Source: Bacillus sp. FSL K6-3431
GTDB lineage: Bacteria; Bacillota; Bacilli; Bacillales; Bacillaceae_C
Length of the DNA: 64,000 bases
Direction: 5' to 3'
Assembly: GCF_038002605.1 (NCBI RefSeq)
Contig: NZ_JBBOCT010000001.1
Coordinates: forward strand, 2,790,001-2,854,000
The position numbers and the translations under genes are program-made. Below the pieces are notes generated by a model. It was given only the letters and a program-made list of their open reading frames with translations. It was not told where the DNA came from and did no database searches. Positions 61,443 through 64,000 of the stretch are shown piece after piece (position 1 is the first letter of the stretch; every line of letters starts with the position of its first letter).

Positions 61443-64000
61443 TTACATATTGCGGCGATATTGTCCACCTACTTCGTAAAGGGCGTTTGTGATTTGTCCA
61501 AGACTCGCTACTTTTGTCGTTTCCATTAACTCTGCAAAAATATTACCACCGTTCACTGCTGTTTCTTTCAATCTCTGCAATGCATTGCCAACTTGAGCCC
61601 TGTTCCTGTCCTGAAATTCCCGTAAATGATCCATTTGCGTTTCTTTCTCTTCTTTTGTTGCTCGAGCGAGTTGGATGTCGTTTATGCTTGTTTCTGATGG
61701 CGGATTCGGATTTATATAGGTGTTCACGCCAACGATCGGGAGCGTCCCCGAATGCTTTAGCATTTCATAATACATAGATTCTTCTTGGATTTTGCCACGT
61801 TGGTACTGGGTTTCCATTGCACCTAAAACGCCTCCACGGTCATTCAATCGTTCAAATTCCTGCAACACAGCTTCCTCCACTAGGTCTGTTAGCTCTTCGA
61901 TAATAAATGATCCTTGCAGCGGATTTTCATTTTTTGATAAACCATGTTCTTTTGTTATGATCATTTGAATCGCCATCGCCCGCCTCACAGACTCTTCGGT
62001 TGGCGTCGTAATTGCTTCGTCATAGGCATTTGTATGAAGTGAGTTACAATTATCCTGCAATGCCATTAAAGCTTGTAAGGTTGTACGGATATCATTAAAA
62101 TCAATTTCTTGAGCATGAAGGGAGCGTCCTGATGTTTGTACATGATACTTTAACTTTTGACTCCGTTCATTTGCACCATATTTATCTCGCATTGTCGTTG
62201 CCCAAATTCTTCGTGCCACCCTGCCGATTACCGTATACTCTGGATCAAGCCCATTCGAAAAGAAAAATGATAAGTTAGGTGCGAAATCATCGATATCCAT
62301 TTTGCGACTTAAATAATATTCTACATACGTAAAGCCGTTCGCGAGTGTGAAAGCGAGTTGGGAAATCGGATTAGCTCCCGCTTCCGCGATATGGTAACCA
62401 GATATAGATACAGAATAATAGTTATGGACTTGTTGATCGATAAAATATTGCTGAATATCCCCCATCATTCTCAACGCAAACTCCGTAGAGAAAATACATG
62501 TATTCTGACCTTGATCCTCCTTTAAAATATCAGCCTGTACTGTGCCACGTACTGTATTTAAAGAATGTGCCTTTATTTCAGCGTATTCTTCCAGCGTTAA
62601 TTCCCTATTAAGCTCCGCCTTTTTCACTTTTATTTGCTGGTCAATCGCTGTATTCATGAACATCGCAAGAATAATTGGTGCTGGTCCATTGATTGTCATC
62701 GAAACAGACGTAGATGACGCACATAGACCGAATCCTGCATATAACTTTTCCATATCTTCCAGCGTACAAATGTTCACACCACTCTCGCCAACTTTTCCAT
62801 AAATATCAGGCCGATAATCGGGATCCTCGCCATAAAGCGTAACCGAGTCAAATGCTGTGCTCAAACGTTTGGCTTCGTCATCCTTTGATAAGTAATGAAA
62901 ACGCCGATTGGTCCGTTCAGGTGTTCCTTCACCGGCAAATTGGCGTTTCGGATCTTCGCCTTGCCGTTTAAAAGGAAACACACCTGCTGTAAACGGAAAT
63001 GAACCTGGCACATTTTCTTTGTACACCCAATTCAGGATTTCACCATAATCCGCGTATTTTGGCAACGCGACTTTTGGAATCGAAAGACCGGACAAACTTT
63101 TAATTGTTAGCTTCGTCTCGATTTCACGGTCGCGAATCTTCGTTACGAACCGTTCCCCTGCATATTTTTCTTTCATTGCCTGCCATTCAGTGATGACTTT
63201 TTTTGCAGCTGGCAATAGCTTTTCTTCTGTTTTTATTTTCAAAGCGATCAATTCATCCACTATATTAGTAGCTGCCTCTTCCGCAGCTGTGATTGCACCT
63301 TCTAATTGGAATACCCTGCGTGCAATTTTCACTTGTTCTTCTGCCTGCTTGTGATAACGATGGACGGTATCAGCAATCTCCCTTAAATAATGCTGACGAC
63401 TGTTCGGAATAATTACATCTTGTTTTTCTACCTTTTGATTTTTTGAAAAAGCAGTCGACCATTCTGTACCACATTTTTCATTTAATTTTTCAATCAAAGC
63501 TGCAAATAATGCGTTCGTACCCTGATCATTGAATTGACTTGCAATTGTTCCATAAACCGGCATGTCTTCAAGTTCTATATCAAAAAGCAAGCGACTGCGC
63601 TGATATTGCTTTTGCACCTGTCTCCTTGCATCCTCAGAGCCTTTGCGCTCAAATTTATTGATGACAATTAAATCCGCATAATCAATCATGTCAATTTTTT
63701 CAAGTTGTGATGGTGCTCCAAATTCGCTCGTCATTACATACATGGAGACATCACTAATTTCAGTAATCTCAGCGTCGCCTTGACCGATTCCACTCGTTTC
63801 CACAATGACAAGGTCAAATCCTGCTGCTTTGACAATATCGATCGCATCACGGGTAGCAAGTGATAATTCACTCCTAGATCCTCGTGTCGCTAAGCTCCTC
63901 ATATACACACGTGGAGAGAAAATGGCGTTCATCCTAATCCGATCCCCTAATAATGCACCGCCAGATTTTTGCTTTGACGGATCAATGGACAAAATAGCCA
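61443..64000 (-). CDS. icmF: Fused isobutyryl-CoA mutase IcmF, 5' end beyond the window
   Basis: The B12-dependent enzyme interconverts isobutyryl-CoA and n-butyryl-CoA. The visible part, about 850 residues, holds most of the central MeaB-like G-protein chaperone ([30 protein letters not shown], base motif NKFERKG) and the entire mutase barrel ([53 protein letters not shown]). The N-terminal cobalamin-binding domain and the Walker A loop lie past the right edge; the frame is open to 64000. Confidence 0.93.
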   Translation of the reverse strand, partial: AILSIDPSKQKSGGALLGDRIRMNAIFSPRVYMRSLATRGSRSELSLATRDAIDIVKAAGFDLVIVETSGIGQGDAEITEISDVSMYVMTSEFGAPSQLEKIDMIDYADLIVINKFERKGSEDARRQVQKQYQRSRLLFDIELEDMPVYGTIASQFNDQGTNALFAALIEKLNEKCGTEWSTAFSKNQKVEKQDVIIPNSRQHYLREIADTVHRYHKQAEEQVKIARRVFQLEGAITAAEEAATNIVDELIALKIKTEEKLLPAAKKVITEWQAMKEKYAGERFVTKIRDREIETKLTIKSLSGLSIPKVALPKYADYGEILNWVYKENVPGSFPFTAGVFPFKRQGEDPKRQFAGEGTPERTNRRFHYLSKDDEAKRLSTAFDSVTLYGEDPDYRPDIYGKVGESGVNICTLEDMEKLYAGFGLCASSTSVSMTINGPAPIILAMFMNTAIDQQIKVKKAELNRELTLEEYAEIKAHSLNTVRGTVQADILKEDQGQNTCIFSTEFALRMMGDIQQYFIDQQVHNYYSVSISGYHIAEAGANPISQLAFTLANGFTYVEYYLSRKMDIDDFAPNLSFFFSNGLDPEYTVIGRVARRIWATTMRDKYGANERSQKLKYHVQTSGRSLHAQEIDFNDIRTTLQALMALQDNCNSLHTNAYDEAITTPTEESVRRAMAIQMIITKEHGLSKNENPLQGSFIIEELTDLVEEAVLQEFERLNDRGGVLGAMETQYQRGKIQEESMYYEMLKHSGTLPIVGVNTYINPNPPSETSINDIQLARATKEEKETQMDHLREFQDRNRAQVGNALQRLKETAVNGGNIFAELMETTKVASLGQITNALYEVGGQYRRNM

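Overview
This 64 kb window is ordinary chromosome from a low-GC, endospore-forming, flagellated member of the Bacillales. Sporulation genes spoIIID, spoIIQ, spoIID, spoIIR and spo0F are present, with flhO/flhP, mbl and a full F1Fo ATP synthase operon. Gene content and order closely follow the Bacillus subtilis ywq-ywp-ywm-ywl-ywj segment. A Sporosarcina/Planococcaceae-type host is plausible, but the sequence alone cannot prove it. No rRNA, tRNA, CRISPR array, prophage or transposase gene was recognised.

Layout. 0-5 kb is accessory: a Yip1-like/HlyD-like membrane pair, an unrecognised gene, and a NERD-nuclease-like gene bracketed by two tandem-repeat arrays. 5-12.4 kb holds an MscS-type repeat membrane protein, nagA-nagB, an opine-dehydrogenase-like enzyme, an 0.8 kb gene-free stretch and a LysM/NlpC-P60 wall hydrolase. 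12.6-17 kb is the ywqB (SWIM)-ywqA (SNF2) operon, followed by a third array and a frameshifted small gene. From about 18 kb nearly every gene is on the minus strand: ssb, fabZ, flhP-flhO, mbl, spoIIID, spoIIQ, (fourth array), spoIID, murAA, ywmB, ywzB, atpC-D-G-A-H-F-E-B-I, mnaA, upp, glyA, ywlG, rpiB, a chemoreceptor, ywlE, mntP, ywlC, spoIIR, prmC, prfA, tdk, rpmE, rho, glpX, murAB, fbaA, spo0F, pyrG, rpoE and a partial icmF running off the right edge. ywpF and ywjG are the plus-strand exceptions.

How the genes fit together. Much of the region serves the cell envelope and sporulation: mnaA, two murA paralogues, a wall hydrolase, mbl, and the SpoIID/SpoIIQ engulfment proteins, with SpoIIR signalling and SpoIIID regulation. 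The rest is core energy, nucleotide, translation and carbon metabolism: ATP synthase, upp/tdk/pyrG, prfA/prmC/rpmE, glpX/fbaA, nagAB and glyA.

What is not explained by the genes is two families of non-coding repeats. Family 1 is four tandem arrays (about 60 monomers) of a roughly 20-bp unit with the core RGCCACTC; each array lies just beyond the 3' end of a gene and has its own homogenised filler. Family 2 is an interspersed element at eight loci, three of them inside the atp operon, that folds into a hairpin plus an outer stem enclosing a second hairpin. Its stems change sequence between copies while keeping base pairing, which points to selection on structure. A cluster of DnaA-box-like 9-mers at ywlC, a pyrG promoter with a GGGC start and attenuator, a palindrome inside the nagA promoter and a single-base frameshift gene are the other points of interest. 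All promoters and terminators were read by eye and have not been tested.
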